Assembly: GCA_026002305.1 (NCBI GenBank)
Contig: BOBI01000020.1
Location: forward strand, 1-23,254
Length of the DNA stretch: 23,254 nucleotides
Direction of reading: 5' to 3'
DNA from: Spirochaetia bacterium
Lineage (GTDB): Bacteria > Spirochaetota > Spirochaetia > Treponematales > Breznakiellaceae
Positions 15,754 to 23,054 of this stretch are shown here, in pieces. Below the pieces are notes generated by a model. It was not told the origin of the DNA and ran no database searches. It worked only from the letters and a program-made list of their open reading frames with translations. Position numbers and translations under genes: made by a program. How positions within the stretch are numbered: the stretch's first letter is position 1; every line of letters begins with the position of its first letter.

Positions 15754-16462
15754 AAACCTTTACAAAACATTCGATACCTTTGAGGCGCTGAACGGGGTTA
15801 GCATGAAAGCCGATGAGGGTGAAGTAATAGTGATTATCGGGCCTTCCGGTTCCGGCAAATCGACTTTTTTACGCTGCCTAAATATGCTGGAAACACCGAC
15901 AAGCGGAAAAATCTTTGTAAACGGGGTTGAATTAACGGCGCCCGGTGTCAATATCAACAAAGAACGGCGGAATATCGGCATGGTTTTTCAGCAATTTAAC
16001 CTGTTTCCACATCTTTCGGTTAAAAAGAACATCATGCTGTCTCCGGTTGATCAAAAGGTTATGACCAAAAAGAGCGCCGAGGAAAAGGCCTTGGAACTTT
16101 TGGCGCGTGTAGGGCTTTCCGACAAGGCAAATTCCTACCCTCAGCAGCTTTCGGGCGGGCAACAACAGCGTGTAGCCATTGCCCGCACCCTTGCCATGAA
16201 TCCGGCGCTGATCCTTTTTGACGAACCGACAAGCGCCCTTGACCCTGAAATGATTGGCGAAGTACTCCATGTTATACAGGCTCTCGCCGAACACGGCATG
16301 ACCATGATAATTGTTACGCATGAGATGAATTTTGCCCGCGATATAGCGGATAAAATTATTGTTATGGACAACGGCATTATTGTAGAAACCGGCGGGCCCG
16401 ATGAAATTTTTAACCATCCGAAAGAAGAACGCACGAAACAATTTTTGAGTAAAATACTGTAA
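15731..16462 (+). CDS. Amino-acid ABC transporter ATP-binding protein (GlnQ-like)
   Basis: 243 residues, the energising subunit on the cytoplasmic side. Walker [10 protein letters not shown] (37-45), Q-loop region [16 protein letters not shown] signature LSGGQQQR, Walker [13 protein letters not shown], and switch His in [10 protein letters not shown] are all intact. The full set of motifs matches the PAAT family (GlnQ/HisP/ArtP). Its ATG lies inside the end of the permease gene, with GAAG upstream. It ends the importer operon; the strong terminator at 16576-16620 lies 114 bases further on, with a promoter-like element between, so that terminator may serve both this transcript and a small RNA. 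Confidence 0.95.
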   Translation: MAEKVRVENLYKTFDTFEALNGVSMKADEGEVIVIIGPSGSGKSTFLRCLNMLETPTSGKIFVNGVELTAPGVNINKERRNIGMVFQQFNLFPHLSVKKNIMLSPVDQKVMTKKSAEEKALELLARVGLSDKANSYPQQLSGGQQQRVAIARTLAMNPALILFDEPTSALDPEMIGEVLHVIQALAEHGMTMIIVTHEMNFARDIADKIIVMDNGIIVETGGPDEIFNHPKEERTKQFLSKIL

Positions 16463-16480
16463 TTTTTTTCAGTGTTTTTG

Positions 16481-16509
16481 TTGACTTTTTTTTTAATTAT
16501 ATGTAAATT
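16481..16509 (+). promoter_or_regulatory. Candidate promoter for intergenic small RNA
   Basis: TTGACT (16481-16486, 5 of 6) and TAAATT (16504-16509, 4 of 6) are 17 bases apart. The same -10 hexamer and spacing recur in the stronger promoter at 20633-20661. Most of the spacer's first half is a nine-T run (16486-16494), whose length could vary and so alter spacing. Confidence 0.45.
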
Positions 16510-16515
16510 TATGTT

Positions 16516-16620
16516 ATCGGGTTTGGGATACGTTTGTAATTTCTCTCCTTTTGGTCATGACGTATTTCGGACTTGGCCCCCCGGGTTTCAACACCTCCTT
16601 TTCCCGGGGGGCTTTTTTTT
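16516..16620 (+). ncRNA. Candidate small RNA with two anti-Shine-Dalgarno loops
   Basis: The predicted transcript is about 105 bases, from just past the promoter at 16481-16509 to the T-run at 16613-16620. Hairpin 1: GGGATACGT (16525-16533) pairs with ACGTATTTC (16560-16568), seven Watson-Crick pairs plus two G-U; its 26-base loop contains TTTCTCTCCTTTT. Hairpin 2 is the terminator stem, whose 17-base loop contains ACACCTCCTTTT. Both loops are complementary to ribosome-binding sequences of the AAGGAG(G) type. No open reading frame explains the segment, and both neighbouring genes end here. It does not match 4.5S, 6S, tmRNA or RNase P features known to me. Expression is unproven; it could instead be a long importer 3' UTR. 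Confidence 0.5.
16576..16620 (+). terminator. Strong rho-independent terminator
   Basis: Ten-base perfect GC-rich stem (GCCCCCCGGG at 16576-16585 with its complement at 16603-16612), 17-base loop, then eight T residues (16613-16620). It is oriented for plus-strand transcripts only: the minus-strand exit has no T-run. Confidence 0.9.
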
Positions 16621-16652
16621 GTACCCTGCGCCTTTGCGGTAAATTTTTCTTT

Positions 16653-17465
16653 TCAGGATAGGGTATGGTTTAACAGCGAAACGAGGGTTTTTTCTTCGCC
16701 GCCGGATAGCTCGGCGGGTAAAATGAGCGGTGATGCGGTATCCGGCGGCAGTAAGTATCCGGCGGCTAGAAAGGTTTTGAAAATTGCCGCCCATCGTTCC
16801 GCATCGGCAATAAACGCCGGTTTTATATAAATGCCCTGCAGCTTCCATGGTTTTTTCAAGTTTTCATCATTAAAAGCGCGTTTTATACTTTCAAAATGCA
16901 TGATTCCTCGCTGGGGATTTGACAAAAGGTTGTAAATTGCCCTTGATGTAGCCGCCGTCAAGACGGGCGGCGGTAAATCGGAACAGGTTAGCGCGTTATC
17001 CACCGATTTATCCAGAACAAGAACCACAGGAGCAAGCGGAAACGGCAAAACAGCCCGAAAAACCACCTGATTTTCATCAAACCCGGAAAAAGGCAGCCAA
17101 GGCTCCGCCGGTATTTTAAGGACATTCCCGCCTGCGGAATTGAGGCGGGTGTTAGCTGTTTCAATGGCGTTTTCGCAGGATTTTTTATCAGAAAAAATGC
17201 GAAAACATTTGTTAGGGAAAAGCGCCGCAAGCGCCTTTAAGAGCCGTTTTTCTTCAAAATGAGGAAACGGAGCAAAAAGCCCCCGTTCACCGGCATTTTT
17301 TAAATCACGCAGTACATTTGAGTTTTTGTGCCCTAAAATTGCCGCCCCGCCGCACTGCCAGAGGTCAACAAGCCTTGTTCCGTCCGCCAGATACAAACGA
17401 AAATTCCGCGCCCGTGTTACAGGGGGTAGAAGCCGTAGTAGTGGTGTTCCCGGTAATGTTGTCAT
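16653..17465 (-). CDS. Degenerate aminotransferase-fold (PLP class III-like) protein
   Basis: 270 residues, function not known. The N-terminal part resembles class III aminotransferases: LADGTRLVDLWQCGGAAILGHKNSNVLRDL (26-55), then a FPHFEEKRLLKALAALFP segment (67-84). The C-terminal part (GYLLPPDTASPLILPAELSGGEEKTLVSLL) resembles their small domain. The middle, where the PLP-binding Lys and its surrounding motif should lie, is much shortened: the usual length is about 400-430. No convincing Schiff-base Lys motif is seen, so it is probably not an active aminotransferase. It starts 40 bases after the galactokinase stop and is probably co-transcribed. The reading frame is intact, which argues for a maintained protein rather than fresh decay. 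The ribosome site is weak. Confidence 0.7.
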   Translation of the reverse strand: MTTLPGTPLLRLLPPVTRARNFRLYLADGTRLVDLWQCGGAAILGHKNSNVLRDLKNAGERGLFAPFPHFEEKRLLKALAALFPNKCFRIFSDKKSCENAIETANTRLNSAGGNVLKIPAEPWLPFSGFDENQVVFRAVLPFPLAPVVLVLDKSVDNALTCSDLPPPVLTAATSRAIYNLLSNPQRGIMHFESIKRAFNDENLKKPWKLQGIYIKPAFIADAERWAAIFKTFLAAGYLLPPDTASPLILPAELSGGEEKTLVSLLNHTLS

Positions 17466-17505
17466 GCCGCCGTCTATTTCGTATTTTTAGCGAAATTCTC
17501 AAATT

Positions 17506-18630
17506 TTACTTTAAGATCATGCGGGTGCCGCCCGCTATGTGCAATTCGTGGGTAATGGTGCGGAAGCCGAAAATACGCTCGTAATCTTCCAGACGGTGCT
17601 GATATTCGTCCACCGCGTCGGACTTTATCATTACATAGATGCAGCCGCCAAAGCCAAGACCTGTCATGCGGGCGCCGATAACGCCGGGTGTCTCGGAGGC
17701 TCGTTTTACAAGCCAATCGGTCTCGGGGCAGGACACCTCGTATAGATCGCGCAGCCCCTCGTGCGAGTGGAACAGGTTTTTTGCAAAGCTGTCCTTGTCG
17801 CCTTCGACAATGGCCTTGGCAACCTCGCGTATCCGGCCTATTTCCTCGACAACAAACAGGCACCTGCGGCGCACCTCTTCGTTTACCTGCCCCATAAGCT
17901 CGTCCAGATCGGTAAGCGAAATGTCTTTTAAACTAACGGCATCCCGTGTTTTTTCAAGAATCTCGATACCCTTTAAAACCGTCGCGCGGCGCTGCTTTAA
18001 TTCCTGCTGAACCTCTATCACGGGAACTTTGGAATCCATAAGCAAAATCTTATGCTTGGGGAAGGGATTTTTTACCCGTTTAACTTCCTGTGTTGCCTCG
18101 TTTATAAGCAAAAAATGGTCTTTCTTGGCATTCATCATGGTAAGGTAATCGACAATCTTGTTTTCTTTGTCATAAAAACCGGCGTGGGAGGCGGTAAGAC
18201 GCGAAATTAAGTCGTTATCGGCCATGCCGGGCATAAAAAACCGGCGCAATGCCATGGCGGAGGCAACCTCGACAGCCGAAGACGAGGCAAGCGAAATATT
18301 TTGCGGAATATCCCCGAAAATGGTAAAATTTAAGCCGCGAAGCTCGCAACCAAGCTCCAAAAAAATATTTATCGCTGTTTTTACATAATTTGCCCAGCGA
18401 TCTTCACGTTTATACCGTAAATTTACAAGGGTGGTCCTCTTGCGCTCGTTGGAATCCGCCGCGAAAAACCTTATAGAACTATCTTTTCTAAAGCTAACGG
18501 CAACCTGAACGGAGCTGTCTATACCGGAGGAAACATACAAGCCATCTTTTACCTGCCCATGATCCCCTAAAAAAATAATACGACCCGGCGCCTGCGCGAT
18601 AACAATTTTTTCGTTATCACCCGCGTCCAT
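17506..18630 (-). CDS. galK: Galactokinase-family GHMP sugar kinase
   Basis: 374 residues from the ATG at 18630, chosen because AAGGA lies seven bases upstream; an in-frame ATG at 18669 would add 13 residues. GHMP motifs (numbered from the longer form): APGRIIFLGDHGQV (27-40), GDIPQNISLASSSAVEVASAMAL (119-141), the catalytic-base region KIVDYLTM (D174) and ARMTGLGFGGC (333-343). The string SHEGLRDLYEVSCPETD (302-318) is specific to galactokinases. However, the N-terminal signature is altered: family 'GEHTDY', which contacts the sugar, is GDHGQV here. It should phosphorylate a hexose at C1, galactose or another sugar. No galT or galE lies nearby; only the aminotransferase-like gene follows. 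The symbol reflects family, not proven substrate. Confidence 0.8.
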   Translation of the reverse strand: MDAGDNEKIVIAQAPGRIIFLGDHGQVKDGLYVSSGIDSSVQVAVSFRKDSSIRFFAADSNERKRTTLVNLRYKREDRWANYVKTAINIFLELGCELRGLNFTIFGDIPQNISLASSSAVEVASAMALRRFFMPGMADNDLISRLTASHAGFYDKENKIVDYLTMMNAKKDHFLLINEATQEVKRVKNPFPKHKILLMDSKVPVIEVQQELKQRRATVLKGIEILEKTRDAVSLKDISLTDLDELMGQVNEEVRRRCLFVVEEIGRIREVAKAIVEGDKDSFAKNLFHSHEGLRDLYEVSCPETDWLVKRASETPGVIGARMTGLGFGGCIYVMIKSDAVDEYQHRLEDYERIFGFRTITHELHIAGGTRMILK

Positions 18631-18796
18631 TTCGTATTCCTTCCGATGAATAGCGACGACATCAATCATGCTTTTATCTTACTAAAAATGAAGGTATTAT
18701 TCAAGAAAAAAGTGAAAATTTTGTCGATCTGTCAGGATTGACATGATTTTTACGCCGGAAAAATGAACTACCGCTATTTTCCCAATAATTTAAAGT

Positions 18797-20104
18797 TCAT
18801 ACAAGATTGCCTTTAAAGGTGTTGCCTTTAACCGAGGCGATGGCCGCGCGGGCAAAAGCGCCTACTAGCGATGCTTCGCCTGGGGCGGCAACCGTTTCGT
18901 CGCGCCCTGTGCGGCAGATAAGCTCACGCGGGTTACGGCGCGAAACACCCTCTACCAAAACCGTTTCCGTGGAGCCAATCCTGCGCGTTAGGATTTCGGT
19001 TGTATGCGTTTGTTGAAGCTCCATAACCCGTGTCAGGCGGCGAATTTTTGTTTCTTTGTCTATCCTGTCCGGTAAATCAAAGGCGGCGGTGCCCTCGCGA
19101 GGGTTATAATGATAAGTGTAGGCATACAAAAAGCGCACCTTTTCCATCAGGGTAAGGATTTCCTCAAATTCGGCCTCCGTTTCCCCCGGAAAGCCAACCA
19201 AAATATCGGTAGAAAGGCTTACCTCCGGCATTTTTCCCCGTATACGCTCCACCAAACCCAGATAATGCTCCCGTGTGTAGCGCCGGTTCATCGCCTGCAG
19301 CACGCGGTTGCTGCCATGCTGCACGCATAAATGAATGTGGCGGCAAAAACAAGGATTTTGCGCAATCACTTCTATGGTTTCGCTTGAAAAATCTTTCGGG
19401 TGACTAGACAAAAAACGCACCCATTTGATCGGTGTGCCTTCGATTTTTCCGGCGATAAATTGCAAAAGATCGGGGAACCGCATGGGTTTAGCGCCGTTTT
19501 CCCAACAATACGAGTTTACATTTTGACCTAAAAGTATAATTTCGCAGGTCTTACCGGCGGCAAGCGCTTCAATTTCCGTGGCAATATCGGCAGGCGAGCG
19601 TGAAATTTCCCGTCCCCGGACATAAGGAACAATACAATACGCGCAAAAATTGTTGCAACCGTGCATAATAGGCACGAATGAGCTAAAGGTTCCTTCTTTA
19701 TGGTGATTATTTGCGAATGTATACTGAGATTTTTCTGTAAAGATGTGGGTTACAGGCTCTTTTTGTTCGATTTCACGAATAATTTCCGGCAAAAATTGTT
19801 TTTGATTGGCGCCAAGCACATAATCGGCGCCTTTTTCCAAAGCATCGCCGCCAAGCCGGCTTGCCATACAACCGGCAAGCAGTACATTAAGAGGCAGTTT
19901 TTTTTTAAGGCTTTTGTAGTGGGCAAGCCGCCCGAACACCCGCCGCTCCGCAGTTATCCGTACAGAGCAGGAATTGATAATAACAAGGCTTGCTTCGTCC
20001 GCAGCCTTTGCCGGCTGCCAACCAAGGCTTTTTAACGTTTGCTCCATTGCCGCCGATTCGGCAATGTTCATCTGGCAGCCGTAAGTTTCAAAAAAGTAGT
20101 TCAC
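18797..20104 (-). CDS. miaB: tRNA-2-methylthio-N6-dimethylallyladenosine synthase MiaB
   Basis: 435 residues. A radical-SAM methylthiotransferase that adds the 2-methylthio group to i6A37 of tRNAs. N-terminal UPF0004 domain with cluster ligands C10, C46 and C79 (YGCQMN, NSCSVR, LAGCMA); radical-SAM CxxxCxxC at C150, C154, C157 (HGCNNFCAYCIVPYVRGRE); TRAM RNA-binding domain in the last 50 or so residues. CIVPYVRGRE and SCSVR point to MiaB rather than RimO or MtaB. The start is a GTG at 20104: the codon immediately upstream is TGA, so no earlier start exists in this frame; a GGGG-containing purine site lies upstream. 127 bases separate its stop from the galactokinase region (18670-18796), where I see only a short TGTCA-TGACA dyad at 18730-18743. 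Confidence 0.95.
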   Translation of the reverse strand: MNYFFETYGCQMNIAESAAMEQTLKSLGWQPAKAADEASLVIINSCSVRITAERRVFGRLAHYKSLKKKLPLNVLLAGCMASRLGGDALEKGADYVLGANQKQFLPEIIREIEQKEPVTHIFTEKSQYTFANNHHKEGTFSSFVPIMHGCNNFCAYCIVPYVRGREISRSPADIATEIEALAAGKTCEIILLGQNVNSYCWENGAKPMRFPDLLQFIAGKIEGTPIKWVRFLSSHPKDFSSETIEVIAQNPCFCRHIHLCVQHGSNRVLQAMNRRYTREHYLGLVERIRGKMPEVSLSTDILVGFPGETEAEFEEILTLMEKVRFLYAYTYHYNPREGTAAFDLPDRIDKETKIRRLTRVMELQQTHTTEILTRRIGSTETVLVEGVSRRNPRELICRTGRDETVAAPGEASLVGAFARAAIASVKGNTFKGNLV

Positions 20105-20199
20105 TCAAATTGCCCCAAGCGCTTTTTTCCTCGCCCTTATCACAACAGCAGACACAAAAGCGCATGGGAGGCTAACAAGGGCAGGTTGAAACAAGACGT

Positions 20200-20568
20200 C
20201 TACGAACGCTTCTTTAACCCGAGTAGAAATTTAATTCCGTTCCAAATGCCATAGCCAAATGATGCAAACGCGCCTATGGGCAGTACCGTGCCGGCAATTC
20301 CGCTTATAAGACCGGACTTTCGTGAAGCAAGCATCAATAAAACACCAAGCGCTATGCTTATAAGGCCGCCATTCTTATCGGACTTGCTTTTTGAGAAAAG
20401 CGCAATTACCCCAAACAAGGCAAAGGCCGCCCCGATAATACCTGCCACAAACGCTAAAGGCCTTATCAAAAATCCGAGCCCCAGCAGCAACACGCCGCCT
20501 GCAATTCCAAAAACCGCGTTTGTTCCATTCTCACTTAATTCTTTTGACGAAGGAATAATATCACTCAT
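20200..20568 (-). CDS. Small hypothetical membrane protein
   Basis: 122 residues, no family recognised. Hydrophobic, glycine-rich segments at about 17-34, 37-58, 69-81 and 88-106 predict three or four membrane helices. The linker SKSKSDKNGG (59-68) and the C-terminal KKRS are positively charged and probably cytoplasmic. GIAGGVLLLGLGFLIRPL and GIIGAAFALFGVIALF look like repeated small-residue helices. It starts with ATG at 20568. It lies 95 bases upstream of miaB on the same strand; that gap (20105-20199) shows no terminator, so co-transcription is possible. Function cannot be assigned. Confidence 0.65.
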   Translation of the reverse strand: MSDIIPSSKELSENGTNAVFGIAGGVLLLGLGFLIRPLAFVAGIIGAAFALFGVIALFSKSKSDKNGGLISIALGVLLMLASRKSGLISGIAGTVLPIGAFASFGYGIWNGIKFLLGLKKRS

Positions 20569-20632
20569 GCTTTTAATGATAATTAAAACAGAAGATTTTG
20601 GTAATAGGTACGGCGGGCAGACCCTGTTATAA

Positions 20633-20661
20633 TTGACAAAAGCATAATATGACTTTAAATT
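20633..20661 (+). promoter_or_regulatory. Promoter for the small secreted-protein gene
   Basis: Consensus TTGACA (20633-20638) is followed after 17 bases by TAAATT (20656-20661). The ribosome site AAGGAG and ATG (20680) follow closely, giving a very short leader. A TATAAT (20628-20633) also overlaps the -35. Confidence 0.55.
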
Positions 20662-20679
20662 TTTGATAAGGAGTTAAAC

Positions 20680-21147
20680 ATGAAAAGAGCAATTGTTGTA
20701 TTTTTTATGGTAATCTTAATGACGGTTTCGGTATTTGCTGAAACGAGTCAGATTGAAGATTCATTTACAGGAACATCCGCGCAAGTTGCGGATTGGATTA
20801 AAGCACATAACAAGGTCTTTAAAGAAATTGCCGCTGACGTAAGTAAAGTAATTGTTTATGCGGGAGAAAAAGAAAGCACGGATCAAAAAGATTTTACCGT
20901 TCTATTTTATAAATACCATGATGCTCCAAAAGAACAATTAGGGACAGTATTAGAAATAGTTGGTAATGAATCGGGTCAAATTATTTATGTTGTTTGGACA
21001 AGTGAGGCAAGGGGGGACGATGCTGTATTTTATAACGATCAGGATAAAAAGCAATTAGATGTTAGTGTTGCATCACGCAGCAGGCCTTATGGTATGAGTA
21101 ATGATACAATAAAATATGTAAAACGGCTAATTAACGAATTCAGATGA
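20680..21147 (+). CDS. Small secreted (periplasmic) protein, unknown function
   Basis: 155 residues. Signal peptide MKRAIVVFFMVILMTVSVFA with a clear AxA-type cleavage after Ala20, so a soluble periplasmic or exported mature protein of about 135 residues. No Cys at the cleavage site and no later membrane segment. The mature part has a basic-acidic alternating helix (VADWIKAHNKVFKEIAADV) followed by beta-rich stretches (KDFTVLFYKYH, QIIYVVWTSEARGDDAVFY) and a C-terminal helix IKYVKRLINEF. I do not recognise the family. AAGGAG is six bases before the ATG. The 42-base gap to mnmA has no terminator, so mnmA may be read from this promoter. Confidence 0.7.
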   Translation: MKRAIVVFFMVILMTVSVFAETSQIEDSFTGTSAQVADWIKAHNKVFKEIAADVSKVIVYAGEKESTDQKDFTVLFYKYHDAPKEQLGTVLEIVGNESGQIIYVVWTSEARGDDAVFYNDQDKKQLDVSVASRSRPYGMSNDTIKYVKRLINEFR

Positions 21148-21189
21148 TAGGATTTAAATGATAGCATAAGCTGCGGGTTATACTTCAAT

Positions 21190-22266
21190 TTGAACAAGAA
21201 AGCGCTTATTGCAATGAGCGGCGGCGTTGACAGCACCGTTGCCGCTTATTTAATGATTGCCGGTGGTTTTGACTGCATTGGCGCCACAATGAAGTTATTC
21301 GACGCTGGTAACGGCGACCACCTGGTACAGCATAAAGAAAAATCCTGCTGCGCGTTAAATGACGTAAATGACGCGCGGGATGCCGCATACCGGTTAAAAA
21401 TTCCACATTATGTTTTAAATCTTTCGGAACAATTCAAAGAAAAGGTGATTAACAAATTTATACAGGTTTATGAAAACGGCGGAACCCCAAACCCGTGTAT
21501 TGATTGTAACCGTTACTTAAAATTTAACCGGCTTCTTATATATTCGCACCAGCTTGAATATGATTATCTTGTAACAGGTCATTATGCGAATATTGAAAAT
21601 ACAAACGGACGTTTCTTGTTAAAAAAATCTGTTGATGAAAAAAAAGATCAGAGTTATGTGTTATACGCAATGACACAGGAACAACTGGCACACACTATAT
21701 TCCCTTTGGGAAATATGACAAAAGAAAATGTCAGGAAGATTGCGAAGGAACAGGGTTTTATTAACGCGGCAAAACAAGATAGCCAGGATATTTGTTTTGT
21801 ACCGGACGGCGACTATGGCGCTTTTTTGGAACGGTATACAAAGAAACATTATCCGCCGGGTAATATCATTGATCCCTGCGGCAATGTACTGGGGCGGCAC
21901 AAAGGGTTGGTGCGTTATACGATAGGGCAGCGCAGGGGATTAGGCGTTTCCTCCGCACAGCCTTTATACGTTTCCGGCAAATCTGTTGTAGACAACACCG
22001 TAACGCTTGCCTCCGGCGATTTACTTTTTTCAAAATCGCTAACAGCTGACGACATCAATCTAATTTCAGTCCCGAAAATCGAGCGCCCGATGCGCGTAAA
22101 GGTTAAAACCCGTTATTTACAGAAAGAACAACCTGCCGTCGTCGAACAGATCGCGCCTTGCAAGCTAAGAATTGACTTTGACGGCCCGCAACGCGCCATA
22201 ACGCCGGGCCAAGCCGCCGTCCTCTACGACGGCGAATACGTCGTAGGCGGCGGCACAATAACCTGA
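21190..22266 (+). CDS. mnmA: tRNA-specific 2-thiouridylase MnmA
   Basis: 358 residues. Uses ATP and a persulfide sulfur donor to put sulfur on U34 of Glu, Gln and Lys tRNAs. The PP-loop is ALIAMSGGVDSTVAAYL (5-21); catalytic Cys103 (NPCIDCNRYLKF) and Cys202 (DSQDICFVPDGDY) are both present; DQSYVLY (153-159) and the C-terminal beta-barrel (RYTIGQRRGLGV onward, ending GQAAVLYDGEYVVGGGTI) are complete. The start is a TTG at 21190: no ATG or GTG is available in frame between it and the upstream stop (TAG at 21148-21150), and the family N-terminus begins here. The ribosome site is poor. It converges on the DUF2259 gene, with eight bases between stops. Confidence 0.95.
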   Translation: MNKKALIAMSGGVDSTVAAYLMIAGGFDCIGATMKLFDAGNGDHLVQHKEKSCCALNDVNDARDAAYRLKIPHYVLNLSEQFKEKVINKFIQVYENGGTPNPCIDCNRYLKFNRLLIYSHQLEYDYLVTGHYANIENTNGRFLLKKSVDEKKDQSYVLYAMTQEQLAHTIFPLGNMTKENVRKIAKEQGFINAAKQDSQDICFVPDGDYGAFLERYTKKHYPPGNIIDPCGNVLGRHKGLVRYTIGQRRGLGVSSAQPLYVSGKSVVDNTVTLASGDLLFSKSLTADDINLISVPKIERPMRVKVKTRYLQKEQPAVVEQIAPCKLRIDFDGPQRAITPGQAAVLYDGEYVVGGGTIT

Positions 22267-22274
22267 ACAAAAAC

Positions 22275-22973
22275 CTAGAGCGGTAGTGCTTCGATCATGT
22301 AGCGGACATCGGGGCCGCTGCCGTTAAGGACGGTCATTTCGATAACGAGTATCATGGAGGTGCGCTGCGGGTTAACGATTACACGTTTGATCGTGTAGGA
22401 CGTAACGCCTGAACGTTTGACGTCGGGGCTGCCCACACGGTAATTTTTGGCGCCGTTTTTTCCTTCTTTGCGTAATTTTATAAAGAAGGACGAGCGGATA
22501 TTCTTGCCGCTGCCGAAAAATGCGGGGACAAGGTCTGCCCAATAGTGGTTTTCATATTCAAAATCACGAAAATCAATGGAATCCCCTTGGGGGTTGTGTC
22601 CGTTTTGCAGGGAAATGAATAAAGGGATGCCATTTTCCATGAAATTGGTGTTATATTTGGCGATTAAACCGTTATTATCGGCAATAACCTTGAGTAAAGC
22701 CCCCGAACCATCCTGTCCAACGGCAATTTTTTCATTGTGTTTGTAGGAAATACGGCCTTTCTGAACAAAATCGTTGGAAGCAACATCGATAATGTTTAAA
22801 TCCGCCCAGGGTTTAAGTGAATCCTCGTCCACACCGTACTGCCCGAACATATAGTAATTGCCGTTGGCGGAAAAACCCAAATCTGCAAAAGAGGCAACAT
22901 CTCCGGCCATGGCAACAGAGGCGCATAAGATATACGCCGCCAGAAACAAGCCGAAGGATTTTTGTTCAAGCAT
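22275..22973 (-). CDS. DUF2259 predicted secreted protein
   Basis: 232 residues from the ATG at 22973, chosen because GAGG lies seven bases upstream; frames starting at 23009 or 22985 would put 4-12 polar residues before the signal peptide. The first 23 residues form a signal peptide ending AMA before Gly24. The mature start VASFADLGFSANGNYYMFGQYG is the hallmark of DUF2259, and the middle and C-terminus (NPQRTSMILVIEMTVLNGSGPDVRYMIEALPL) are beta-rich. The family is described only as predicted secreted proteins, common in treponemes; its role is unknown. It converges on mnmA. The internal Cys17 is in the hydrophobic core and does not make a lipobox. Confidence 0.8.
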   Translation of the reverse strand: MLEQKSFGLFLAAYILCASVAMAGDVASFADLGFSANGNYYMFGQYGVDEDSLKPWADLNIIDVASNDFVQKGRISYKHNEKIAVGQDGSGALLKVIADNNGLIAKYNTNFMENGIPLFISLQNGHNPQGDSIDFRDFEYENHYWADLVPAFFGSGKNIRSSFFIKLRKEGKNGAKNYRVGSPDVKRSGVTSYTIKRVIVNPQRTSMILVIEMTVLNGSGPDVRYMIEALPL

Positions 22974-23027
22974 AGGGAACCTCATTAAATTATCGGTAAA
23001 AGATGTCAAATTCTATAGCTCGTCAAA

Positions 23028-23054
23028 TCAGGATAAACGCATAGAAAATTTTCT
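23028..23054. repeat. Copy of the left-end repeat arm
   Basis: Bases 23028-23044 are identical to 134-150 (TCAGGATAAACGCATAG), and 23033-23054 is the exact complement of 341-362 (22 bases). The site therefore joins the outer part of one arm to the inner part of the other, including the palindrome AGAAAATTTTCT. It probably marks a dispersed repeat end in the DUF2259 upstream region. Confidence 0.75.

Noticed and set aside
15932..16441. 169-codon minus-strand frame inside the ABC ATPase gene
   Set aside because: It is antisense to intact Walker and signature motifs; no independent support.
17474..18010. Overlapping open frames on both strands within the galactokinase gene
   Set aside because: The region is relatively GC-rich, which lengthens chance frames; they carry no recognisable motifs.
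18730..18743. TGTCA-GGAT-TGACA dyad upstream of the galactokinase gene
   Set aside because: Five-base arms are short enough to occur by chance, and no promoter can be placed convincingly around it.
21156..21171. Minimal frame ATG ATA GCA TAA with an upstream AGGA, before mnmA
   Set aside because: Three codons with no structure or attenuator nearby; more likely chance in an AT-rich gap.
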